DNA from: Zoogloea sp041911615
GTDB lineage: Bacteria; Pseudomonadota; Gammaproteobacteria; Burkholderiales; Rhodocyclaceae
DNA: 52,409 bases
Assembly: GCF_041911615.1 (NCBI RefSeq)
Contig: NZ_JAYROR010000031.1
Span: 1-52,409 of the forward strand
Direction of reading: 5' to 3'
The notes under the pieces are model-generated. The model did not search any database and had not been told where the DNA came from. It saw only the letters and a program-made list of their open reading frames with translations. The translations under genes were made by a program, and so were the position numbers. Positions 26,416 through 35,316 of this stretch are shown piece by piece; the first letter of the stretch is position 1; each line of letters opens with the position of its first letter.

Positions 26416-27198
26416 TCAGCGCCCCGCGAAGACCGGCGCGCGCTTGTTCAGGAAGGCATCCAGCCCTTCCTTGTAGTCGTCGGTGGCGAGGAAATCGAAC
26501 GCGGCGCGCTTTTCCTCGGCGGTGAGCGGCGTGCCGGTCATCAGACGATGTACCCACTGCTTGTGCCAGCGCGCCACCAGCGGCGCGCCCTTGACGATGC
26601 GGGCCACCGTGGCCAGGGCTTCCTTTTCTACCTCCTCGTCGTCCACGACGCGGGTCAGCAGCCCTTTCGCCATCGCTTCGCGGGCGCCCAGGATGCGCCC
26701 TTCGAGCAGGATCTCCAGCAGGACCGCCGGGCCGACCAGCGCCAGCAGACCGGCCATTTCGCCCGGGTACATCGAAAAGCCCAGCTTGTTGATCGGCGCA
26801 CCGAAGCGGCTCGTCTCGCCGGCGATGCGGATGTCGCAGCAGCCGGCGATCTCCAGCCCGCCGCCGACACAGGCGCCCCGGATCATCGCCACGGTGGGCA
26901 CCGGGCAGGCCCGGATCGCGTCGAGGGCGGCGGCGACGAGCGCCTCGTGGTAATGCAGTGCGTCATCGACGGTGGCGCGCACGGTGAGGAATTCCTCGAT
27001 GTCGCCGCCCGCCGCGAACGCCTTGTCGCCAGCGCCGCGCAGGATCACGCAGCGCAGGTCGGGATCGGCGTTGAGCTGGCGCATCCGGCTTTCGAGGGCG
27101 CGCCACATGCCGGCATCGACAGCGTTGAGTTTGTCGGGATTCGAGAGGCTCAGGGTGGCGACGCCAGCGTGCTGGCTAAAGAGGATTTCACCGGGCAT
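26416..27198 (-). CDS. Enoyl-CoA hydratase/isomerase (crotonase family)
   Basis: 260 residues, standard crotonase length. Oxyanion-hole segments are AFAAGGDIEEFL (60-71) and RGACVGGGLEIAGCCD (107-122), with Glu116 in the position of one catalytic Glu. The second catalytic Glu of true hydratases, near residue 136, is not in place (RFGAPINKLG), so hydratase activity is doubtful and the enzyme may be an isomerase, decarboxylase or hydrolase of the superfamily. Acts on acyl-CoA thioesters. Divergent from the DUF485-actP pair, sharing an AT-rich control region. Confidence 0.85.
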   Translation of the reverse strand: MPGEILFSQHAGVATLSLSNPDKLNAVDAGMWRALESRMRQLNADPDLRCVILRGAGDKAFAAGGDIEEFLTVRATVDDALHYHEALVAAALDAIRACPVPTVAMIRGACVGGGLEIAGCCDIRIAGETSRFGAPINKLGFSMYPGEMAGLLALVGPAVLLEILLEGRILGAREAMAKGLLTRVVDDEEVEKEALATVARIVKGAPLVARWHKQWVHRLMTGTPLTAEEKRAAFDFLATDDYKEGLDAFLNKRAPVFAGR

Positions 27199-27430
27199 GG
27201 CAGGGAAGTTCCGTGGTGGGGAAAGTGGATAAAATTTTCTGATGGATGGTCAAAAAAATTTCCATACTGGACGGTATGGGGTCTTTTATATGTTATATCA
27301 TGCGGTTGGGCGTTGTATTGGCGCGGCTTCGCCCTGCAAAAAGCAGTCAAAACAATAAGCCGTCTTGTCGCGCACGGTTCCAACAGGCAGTTCGCGCCGG
27401 AACCTCTATGACTTTCCAGGGAGGGAAATC
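27199..27430. promoter_or_regulatory. AT-rich divergent control region of the hydratase and DUF485-actP
   Basis: 232 bp, the most AT-rich stretch in this part of the window. CCATAC (27262-27267) and GTATGG (27274-27279) form a dyad with a 6-bp spacer, next to TTTTATATGTTATATC (27284-27299), which offers -10-like hexamers for the plus strand. GGTTCC (27376-27381) and GGAACC (27399-27404) could form a leader hairpin before DUF485. The CCATA/TATGG half-sites recall the palindrome in front of the GntR gene at 30265. All regulatory roles are inferred. Confidence 0.5.
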
Positions 27431-27766
27431 ATGTCTAGCAACTCGTCCCAGAGTGCGGTTTATGCCCGCATTCGACGCAACCCGCGTTTTGCCGAGCTGG
27501 TCGCCAAGCGCACCAGCTTCGCGACCGTCCTGTCGGTGATCGTCCTGACGATCTTCTACGGATTCTTCATGGTCGTGGCCTTCAAGCCGCAACTCATCGG
27601 CCAGCGTCTCTCCGAAGGCTCCTACCTCACCGTGGGCATCGCTTTCGAACTGTTCATGTTCATCTTCTTCTGGGTGCTCACCGCGGTTTACGTGAAGCGC
27701 GCCAACGGCGAGTTCGACGCGATCACCGCCGAGATCGTCCGTGATGCATCCAAGGAGGTGAAATAA
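27431..27766 (+). CDS. DUF485 membrane protein, partner of the acetate permease
   Basis: 111 residues from ATG 27431, with AGGGAGG just upstream. Two membrane helices (about 35-57 and 68-92) separated by a short loop are typical of DUF485 (YjcH) proteins, encoded directly before actP in many bacteria. The role in acetate uptake is accepted by association but not mechanistically known. The stop TAA is immediately followed by the actP ATG, with the ribosome-binding site inside this gene. Confidence 0.92.
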   Translation: MSSNSSQSAVYARIRRNPRFAELVAKRTSFATVLSVIVLTIFYGFFMVVAFKPQLIGQRLSEGSYLTVGIAFELFMFIFFWVLTAVYVKRANGEFDAITAEIVRDASKEVK

Positions 27767-29431
27767 ATGCTGTCCCGTCTGAACCTTGCACTGCTGGCGC
27801 TGCTCGCGCCGGCGCTGTCCTTCGCCGGTGATGCGATTTCCGCCACCGAGAAGCAGCCCCTCAACCTGCACGCGATCGGGATGTTCGTCCTGTTCGTCGG
27901 CATGACCCTGTTCATCACCAAGTGGGCGGCCGGCCGCACCAAGTCGGCGGCGGACTTCTACACCGCCGGCGGTGGCATCACCGGCTTCCAGAACGGCCTC
28001 GCGATCGCCGGCGACTACATGTCGGCCGCCACGCTGCTGGGTCTCACCGCGCTGGTCTACACCAAGGGCGTCGATGGCTACATCTACATGATCGCCTTCT
28101 TCGCCGGCTGGCCCATCATCCTGTTCCTGATGGCCGAGCGCCTGCGCAACCTCGGCAAGTTCACCTTTGCCGACATCACTTCCTACCGCCTCAACCAGGG
28201 CAAGGTGCGCACGATGGCGGCGGTTTCGTCGCTGACCGTGGTGTGCTTCTACCTGGTGGCGCAGATGGTCGGTGCCGGTCAGCTCATCAAGCTGCTGTTC
28301 GGCCTCGATTACACCATCGCGCTGTTCGTGGTCGGCGCGCTGATGATGGTGTACGTGACCTTCGGCGGCATGGTCGCCACCACCTGGGTGCAGATCATCA
28401 AGGCCTGCATGCTGCTTGCCGGCGGCACGCTGGTGATGATCCTGGCGATGTCCCAATTCGGCTTCAGCTTCGAGAATCTGATGACCCAGGCCATCTCGGT
28501 GCATAGCCTCGGCGAGAAGATCCTGTTCCCGGGTTCGCTGCTGCCGGATCCGGTCACCGCGCTGTCGCTGGGCCTCGGCCTGATGTTCGGCACCGCGGGT
28601 CTGCCGCACATCCTGATGCGCTTCTTCACCGTGACCAACGCCAAGGAAGCCCGCAAGTCGGTGCTCTACGCGTCCGGCTTCGTCGCCTACTTCTTCAACG
28701 TCATCCTGCTGATGGGCCTGGCTGCCATCATCATCGTCGGCCAGAACCCCGAGTTCTTCGAAGGCGGCAAGATCGGCGGCAAGATCATCGGCGGCGGCAA
28801 CATGGTTGCGATGCACCTGGCCAAGGCCGTGGGCGGCAACCTGTTGCTGGGCTTCCTGTCTGCCGTGGCCTTCGCCACCATCCTGGCGGTGGTGTCCGGC
28901 CTGGCGCTGGCCGGTGCCGCGTCGATCTCCCACGACATCTACGCCCGCGTGATCCGCAAGGGCAAGGCCACCGAGACCGAAGAGCTGCGTGTCTCCAAGC
29001 TCTCGTCGGTGGCGCTCGGCATCGTCGCGATCGTGCTCGGCATCGCCTTCGAGAAGATGAACGTGGCGTTCATGGTGGCGCTGGCCTTCGGCATCGCCGC
29101 GTCCGCCAACTTCCCGGTGCTGATCCTGTCGATGTACTGGAGGGGGCTGACCACCCGTGGCGCCGTGCTCGGCGGCTACGTCGGCCTGGTCGCTGCGGTG
29201 CTGTTCGTGCTGTTCTCCAAGTCGGTGTGGGTCACCGTGCTGGGTAATGCCCAGGCGCTGTTCCCCTACGACCAGCCGGCCCTGTTCTCCATGCCGCTGG
29301 CTTTCCTGGTGACCATCGTCGTGTCCCTGCTCGACAACAGCGATGAAGCCAAGGCCGAACGCGCCGCGTTCGAAGACCAGTACGTGCGTGCGCAGACCGG
29401 TTTTGGCGCTGCAGAGGCGTCCAGCCACTGA
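27767..29431 (+). CDS. actP: Cation/acetate symporter (SSS family)
   Basis: 554 residues. A cleavable-looking or first hydrophobic segment is followed by about 13 membrane helices of the sodium:solute symporter fold. Family motifs include FYTAGGGITGFQNGLAIAGD near residue 65, YMSAATLLG, and GTAGLPHILMRFFTV near 285. ActP takes up acetate, and in some bacteria propionate, with a cation. A near-perfect ribosome-binding site, AAGGAGGTG, lies 6 bp before the ATG. It is coupled to DUF485, and its transcript ends at the strong bidirectional terminator at 29481-29516. Confidence 0.92.
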   Translation: MLSRLNLALLALLAPALSFAGDAISATEKQPLNLHAIGMFVLFVGMTLFITKWAAGRTKSAADFYTAGGGITGFQNGLAIAGDYMSAATLLGLTALVYTKGVDGYIYMIAFFAGWPIILFLMAERLRNLGKFTFADITSYRLNQGKVRTMAAVSSLTVVCFYLVAQMVGAGQLIKLLFGLDYTIALFVVGALMMVYVTFGGMVATTWVQIIKACMLLAGGTLVMILAMSQFGFSFENLMTQAISVHSLGEKILFPGSLLPDPVTALSLGLGLMFGTAGLPHILMRFFTVTNAKEARKSVLYASGFVAYFFNVILLMGLAAIIIVGQNPEFFEGGKIGGKIIGGGNMVAMHLAKAVGGNLLLGFLSAVAFATILAVVSGLALAGAASISHDIYARVIRKGKATETEELRVSKLSSVALGIVAIVLGIAFEKMNVAFMVALAFGIAASANFPVLILSMYWRGLTTRGAVLGGYVGLVAAVLFVLFSKSVWVTVLGNAQALFPYDQPALFSMPLAFLVTIVVSLLDNSDEAKAERAAFEDQYVRAQTGFGAAEASSH

Positions 29432-29480
29432 GTGCCATGTCACCCTGTGCGGCGGTGCCCTGCGGGGTGCCGCCCAATAA

Positions 29481-29516
29481 AAAAAACCCGCCGGGGCGAC
29501 CTGGCGGGTTTTTTTT
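29481..29516. terminator. Bidirectional intrinsic terminator between actP and the gntR gene
   Basis: AAAAAACCCGCC, a 12-bp arm, pairs with GGCGGGTTTTTT across a 12-base spacer. The poly-A on one side and poly-T on the other let it end transcription from actP on the plus strand and from the convergent GntR gene on the minus strand. Confidence 0.92.
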
Positions 29517-29547
29517 ATGGCCTGCAGACGGCGTGGCGGTTGCCGTG

Positions 29548-30270
29548 TCAGGCGGTGCTTTCCTTGCGGACGGCGATCTTGGCAAGCGCGCGACGGCCGC
29601 TGGAAATGTGTTCGCGCATGGCCTTTTCGATGCTGTCGCCGTCCCGGCGTGCAAGCGCGTCGAGGATCAGGCGGTGCTCTGCCAGGGATTGCTCCAGCCG
29701 CCCTTCGCTGAACAGCGAGTGGTGGCGCGACAGCTTGATGACCTTGCGCAGGTCGGTGATGGTCTGGGTGAGCCAGCGGTTGTCGGCGATGAGCTGCACT
29801 TCCTGGTGGAAGGTCTGGTTGGCGTCGAAGAAGCCGTCGATGTCCTTGGCGGCGGCGGCCCGTTCGAGCTCGTCGTGGATGCCCTTGAGGCGCGCCAGAT
29901 CCTCGTTAGTTGCCTTGCGCGCGGTATCGACGGCGCACTGGCCTTCGAGCAGCGCGAGCACGGTGAAGATCTCGTCCAGATCGCGTTCCGAAATTTCCGT
30001 CACGTAGCAGCCGCGGCGCGGCTTGAGCGTCACCAGCCCCTCGGCGGCGAGAACCTTCAGCGCTTCCCGCAGCGGGGTGCGGGAGATGCCGTAGGCGGCG
30101 GCCAGGGCCTGCTCGTCCACCCAGGTGCCGGGCGGCAGTTCGTGGGCAAAGATGCGTTGACGCAGGCGTTCGGCGACTTCCTGGTAAAGGGCGAGGGGGG
30201 CGATGCGGCCTGCGTTCATGGGCGAGGGTGACGGATTGGTGATCGGGTTGGCTTCGGGTATTGCATCCAT
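29548..30270 (-). CDS. GntR-family regulator, FCD subfamily
   Basis: 240 residues from ATG 30270; a start at 30219 (223 residues) fits the family equally well, and neither has a clear ribosome-binding site. A GntR winged helix (about 25-90 of the longer form) includes ALAAAYGISRTPLREALKVL and the wing LVTLKPRRGCYV. The FCD ligand domain (about 100-225) keeps the expected metal-binding pattern: Asp in FDANQTFH, then His in LAEHRLI and REHISSG. It lies divergent from the propionyl-CoA operon and convergent with actP, so it probably controls short-chain fatty acid genes and itself. The effector is unknown; a CoA-derived or organic-acid signal is a guess. Confidence 0.88.
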   Translation of the reverse strand: MDAIPEANPITNPSPSPMNAGRIAPLALYQEVAERLRQRIFAHELPPGTWVDEQALAAAYGISRTPLREALKVLAAEGLVTLKPRRGCYVTEISERDLDEIFTVLALLEGQCAVDTARKATNEDLARLKGIHDELERAAAAKDIDGFFDANQTFHQEVQLIADNRWLTQTITDLRKVIKLSRHHSLFSEGRLEQSLAEHRLILDALARRDGDSIEKAMREHISSGRRALAKIAVRKESTA

Positions 30271-30280
30271 AATTATGGAT
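30265..30280. promoter_or_regulatory. Perfect 16-bp palindromic operator candidate
   Basis: ATCCATAATTATGGAT is perfectly self-complementary. It sits between TTGCAT (30261-30266) and TATTAT (30285-30290), a plausible -35/-10 pair with 18-bp spacing directed at the methylmalonyl-CoA mutase operon, so a bound protein would block that promoter. It also overlaps the possible start codon or promoter of the divergent gntR gene. GntR/FCD proteins bind such short palindromes, so this is the expected autoregulatory and operon control site. Confidence 0.68.
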
Positions 30281-30410
30281 AAAGTATTATCACGTGGATA
30301 GCAAGTCAAGTTCCTGCGCAGGCATCAACCTTGTTGAAGCCCGGGGTTTCGGCCGTCCGGGTTTGAAAAAAACAGAGGGAGGGAGAAAATTGCCCGCGCA
30401 GGGCACGGCA

Positions 30411-30439
30411 ACCGGCCGTGACCAGGGGTCACGGCCGGT
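30411..30439 (+). repeat. Perfect 13-bp hairpin in the leader of the mutase operon
   Basis: ACCGGCCGTGACC and its exact complement GGTCACGGCCGGT are separated by AGG. The hairpin lies 64 bp upstream of the mutase start, downstream of the presumed promoter, and so is in the 5-prime leader. There is no T-run after it. It may act as an mRNA stabiliser, a protein binding site or a relic of a terminator; no riboswitch fold (for example cobalamin) was recognised around it. Confidence 0.6.
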
Positions 30440-30502
30440 CCTGTCGTCATCAAAACAAATCGGGAGCCGTCCGGCGGCTCCGCTACGCGAGAGGGTAGAA
30501 AC

Positions 30503-32668
30503 ATGGCGAACAGCAACGAACCGACCTTCCCCCAACCCGATCTGGCCGCCTGGAACAAGGCCGCCGCGAAGTCGGCACCCGAAGGCGATGTCGCCAAGTT
30601 GAACTGGGTGACGCCGGAAGGCATCACGGTCAAGCCGCTTTACACGGCTGCCGACACCGCCGACCTCAAGTACGCCAACACCCTGCCCGGTTTCGAGCCC
30701 TTCCTGCGCGGTCCGCAGGCCACCATGTACGCCGCGCGCCCCTGGACCATCCGCCAGTACGCCGGTTTCTCCACCGCCGAAGAATCCAACGCGTTCTACC
30801 GCAAGGCGCTCGCCGCCGGCGGCCAGGGCGTCTCCGTCGCCTTCGACCTCGCTACCCACCGTGGCTACGACTCCGACAATCCCCGCGTGGTCGGCGACGT
30901 TGGCAAGGCCGGCGTGGCGATCGATTCCGTCGAGGATATGAAGATTCTCTTCAACGACATCCCCCTCGACAAGATTTCCGTCTCCATGACGATGAACGGC
31001 GCCGTGCTGCCGATTCTCGCCGGCTACATCGTGGCTGCCGAGGAGCAGGGCGTCAGCCAGGACAAGCTGTCCGGGACCATCCAGAACGACATCCTCAAGG
31101 AGTTCATGGTCCGCAACACCTACATCTACCCGCCGACGCCGTCGATGAAGATCATCGCCGACATCTTCCAGTACACGTCGGCCAACATGCCCAAGTTCAA
31201 CAGCATCTCGATCTCGGGCTACCACATCCAGGAAGCGGGCGCGAACCAGGCCATCGAGCTGGCCTTCACGCTGGCCGACGGCCTCGAGTACGTGCGCACC
31301 GGCATCAAGTCGGGCATGGACGTGGATACCTTTGCCGGCCGCCTGTCGTTCTTCTGGGCGGTGGGCATGAACTTCTACCTCGAGATCGCCAAGATGCGCG
31401 CCGCGCGCATGTTGTGGTGGCGGATCATGAAGCAGTTCAATCCCAAGAGCCAGAAGTCCATGATGCTGCGGACCCACAGCCAGACCTCCGGCTGGTCGCT
31501 CACCGAGCAGGATCCGTACAACAACGTCGTGCGCACCACCATCGAGGCGATGGCGGCGGTGTTCGGCGGCACCCAGTCGCTGCACACCAACGCACTGGAC
31601 GAAGCCATCGCGTTGCCGACCGAGTTCTCGGCCCGCATCGCCCGCAACACCCAGATCATCATCCAGGAAGAAACCCACATCTGTAACGTGGTCGACCCGT
31701 GGGCCGGCTCCTACATGATGGAAAAGCTCACCCAGGACATGGCCGACAAGGCCTGGGCCCTGATCGAGGAGATCGAGGCCATGGGCGGCATGACCAAGGC
31801 CGTCGAATCGGGTTGGGCCAAGATGAAGGTCGAGGAGTGCGCCGCCGAGAAGCAGGCCCGCATCGACTCCGGCAAGGACGTCATCGTCGGCGTGAACAAA
31901 TACAAGCTTGCCAAGGAAGACCCGATCGACATCCTCGACATCGACAACCACGTCGTGCGCGAGGCCCAGATCGAGCGCCTGGCCCGCATCCGCGCCACCC
32001 GCGACCAGGCCGCCGTCGATGCCGCGCTGGCCGCCCTCACCGAGTGCGCCAAGAGCGGCAACGGCAACCTGCTCGACCTCACCGTCAAGGCCGTGCGCCT
32101 GCGCGCCACGGTCGGCGAGATTTCCGACGCGCTCGAAGTCGTGTTCGGCCGTTTCCGCGCCAACCCGCAGGCCGTCACCGGCATCTACAACTCGGTGGTC
32201 GAAGGTAACGAAGACTGGCAGGCCCTGAAGGCCGACATCGACGCCTTCGTCGCCGAGGAAGGCCGCCGTCCGCGCATCATGATCGCCAAGCTGGGCCAGG
32301 ACGGCCATGACCGCGGCGCCAAGGTGGTGGCCTCGGCGTTCGCCGACCTGGGCTTCGACATCGACATCGGCCCGCTCTTCCAGACCCCGGAAGAAGCCGC
32401 CCGCCACGCCGTCGAGAACGATGTGCATGCCGTCGGCTGCTCCAGCCTCGCCGCCGGCCACAAAACCCTTGTTCCTGCCGTCATCAAGGCGCTCAAGGAT
32501 CAGGGCGCCGAGGACATCATCACCTTCGTCGGTGGCGTGATCCCGGCCCAGGATTACGATGCGCTCTACAAGGCCGGTGCGGCCGGCATCTTCGGGCCGG
32601 GCACCCCGATCCCGACCGCCGCCCGGGAAGTCCTGAAGCAGATCCGCGCCGCCCGCAAGGCCGCGTAA
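30503..32668 (+). CDS. scpA: Methylmalonyl-CoA mutase (single-chain, B12-dependent)
   Basis: 721 residues containing both the catalytic TIM barrel (about 30-560) and the C-terminal cobalamin-binding domain (about 590-715), as in the E. coli Sbm/ScpA and human-like homodimeric enzymes. The B12-binding motif is DGHDRG, with Asp600, His602 and Gly605. Downstream are CSSLAAGHKTLVP and FVGGVIP, also typical. It converts (R)-methylmalonyl-CoA to succinyl-CoA, the last step of propionyl-CoA use. First gene of the operon with meaB, pccB and pccA. A methylmalonyl-CoA epimerase gene, needed to link carboxylase and mutase, is not in this window. Confidence 0.96.
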   Translation: MANSNEPTFPQPDLAAWNKAAAKSAPEGDVAKLNWVTPEGITVKPLYTAADTADLKYANTLPGFEPFLRGPQATMYAARPWTIRQYAGFSTAEESNAFYRKALAAGGQGVSVAFDLATHRGYDSDNPRVVGDVGKAGVAIDSVEDMKILFNDIPLDKISVSMTMNGAVLPILAGYIVAAEEQGVSQDKLSGTIQNDILKEFMVRNTYIYPPTPSMKIIADIFQYTSANMPKFNSISISGYHIQEAGANQAIELAFTLADGLEYVRTGIKSGMDVDTFAGRLSFFWAVGMNFYLEIAKMRAARMLWWRIMKQFNPKSQKSMMLRTHSQTSGWSLTEQDPYNNVVRTTIEAMAAVFGGTQSLHTNALDEAIALPTEFSARIARNTQIIIQEETHICNVVDPWAGSYMMEKLTQDMADKAWALIEEIEAMGGMTKAVESGWAKMKVEECAAEKQARIDSGKDVIVGVNKYKLAKEDPIDILDIDNHVVREAQIERLARIRATRDQAAVDAALAALTECAKSGNGNLLDLTVKAVRLRATVGEISDALEVVFGRFRANPQAVTGIYNSVVEGNEDWQALKADIDAFVAEEGRRPRIMIAKLGQDGHDRGAKVVASAFADLGFDIDIGPLFQTPEEAARHAVENDVHAVGCSSLAAGHKTLVPAVIKALKDQGAEDIITFVGGVIPAQDYDALYKAGAAGIFGPGTPIPTAAREVLKQIRAARKAA

Positions 32669-32699
32669 GCCGACACTCTGCGGACAGTGCGCCGGCACC

Positions 32700-33725
32700 A
32701 TGCCGGCGCACGCCATTGATGACTCCATGAACATGCCTGCCGACATTCCGCAGCGCGACGCCGCCGATCAGGCGCTCGTCGACGGGGTGCTCAAGCACCA
32801 GTTGCGTCCGCTCGCCAAGACGATCACCCTGATCGAATCCCAGCGCCCGGATCACAAGCAGCGCGCCCGCAGCGTCCTCGAAGGGCTGCTGCCCCACACC
32901 GGCAGGTCGATGCGCGTGGGCATCTCCGGGGTGCCCGGCGTCGGCAAGTCCACCTTCATCGAGGCTTTGGGGCTCTATCTCATCGAAAAAGGCCACAAGG
33001 TGGCGGTGCTGGCGGTCGATCCGTCGTCCAGCGTCACCGGCGGTTCGATCCTCGGCGACAAGACCCGGATGGAGTTGCTGTCCCAGCGTACCGAGGCGTA
33101 CATCCGCCCGAGCCCGTCGGCCGGTAGTCTTGGCGGCGTCGCCGAGAAAACCCGCGAGGCGATGCTGGTCTGCGAGGCTGCGGGGTTCGATGTCATCATC
33201 GTCGAGACCGTCGGCGTCGGTCAGTCCGAGACCGCCGTCGCGGGCATGACCGACATCTTCTGCCTGCTCCAGCTCCCCAATGCCGGCGACGACTTGCAAG
33301 CGATCAAGAAGGGCATCATGGAGATCGCCGACCTGATCGTCATCAACAAGGCCGACATCCATCCCCAGGCCGCCAACGTGGCGCGGGCCCAGATCAAGAG
33401 CGCGCTGGGTATGCTGCGCCACGCCTCGCCCAACTGGACGCCACCGGTGCTGATGCTTTCTGCACTGCAAAAACAGGGCATCGCCGAATTCTGGAATACC
33501 ATTGACGATTACCGCTCCGCCATGAATCGGAGCGGCGAGTTCGACGCGCGCCGGCGCCAACAGGCGCGCGCGTGGATGTGGGAACTCATCGACCAGGGCC
33601 TGCGGGCCCGGTTCGCAAGCCATGCTGCGGTTCAACAGGACCTGCCCGGCTTGCAGGCGGCCGTCGAGGCCGGCCAGACGACGCCTTCCGCAGCCGCGGC
33701 CCGGCTGCTCGGCCATCTGGGTTGA
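32700..33725 (+). CDS. meaB: Methylmalonyl-CoA mutase-associated GTPase MeaB
   Basis: 341 residues from ATG 32700; ATGs at 32727 and 32733 are alternatives with no clear ribosome-binding site for any. It is a G3E-type P-loop GTPase: GVPGVGKST at 77-85, VDPSSSVTGGSILGDKTRM, ETVGVGQSE, and NKAD. MeaB guards the mutase, gating cofactor loading and protecting it from inactivation. The gene order mutase-meaB is the common one. The C-terminal arm (about 285-341) is the dimerisation region of the family. Confidence 0.94.
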   Translation: MPAHAIDDSMNMPADIPQRDAADQALVDGVLKHQLRPLAKTITLIESQRPDHKQRARSVLEGLLPHTGRSMRVGISGVPGVGKSTFIEALGLYLIEKGHKVAVLAVDPSSSVTGGSILGDKTRMELLSQRTEAYIRPSPSAGSLGGVAEKTREAMLVCEAAGFDVIIVETVGVGQSETAVAGMTDIFCLLQLPNAGDDLQAIKKGIMEIADLIVINKADIHPQAANVARAQIKSALGMLRHASPNWTPPVLMLSALQKQGIAEFWNTIDDYRSAMNRSGEFDARRRQQARAWMWELIDQGLRARFASHAAVQQDLPGLQAAVEAGQTTPSAAAARLLGHLG

Positions 33726-33760
33726 AAGAACACATACGAATCATTGACTGGAGGTTGTAA

Positions 33761-35296
<1,536 letters not shown>

Positions 35297-35316
35297 TCGC
35301 CGAGGACGCCAAGAAC

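Noticed and set aside
27315..27345. Possible sigma-54 promoter before DUF485-actP (GGCGCGGC...TGCA)
   Set aside because: The GG-to-GC spacing is 9 bases rather than the required 10, so it does not meet the consensus.
30290..32746. An 818-codon minus-strand frame opposite methylmalonyl-CoA mutase
   Set aside because: The mutase frame is unmistakable; the antisense frame is His/Asp/Gly/Val-rich filler without a ribosome-binding site or domain.
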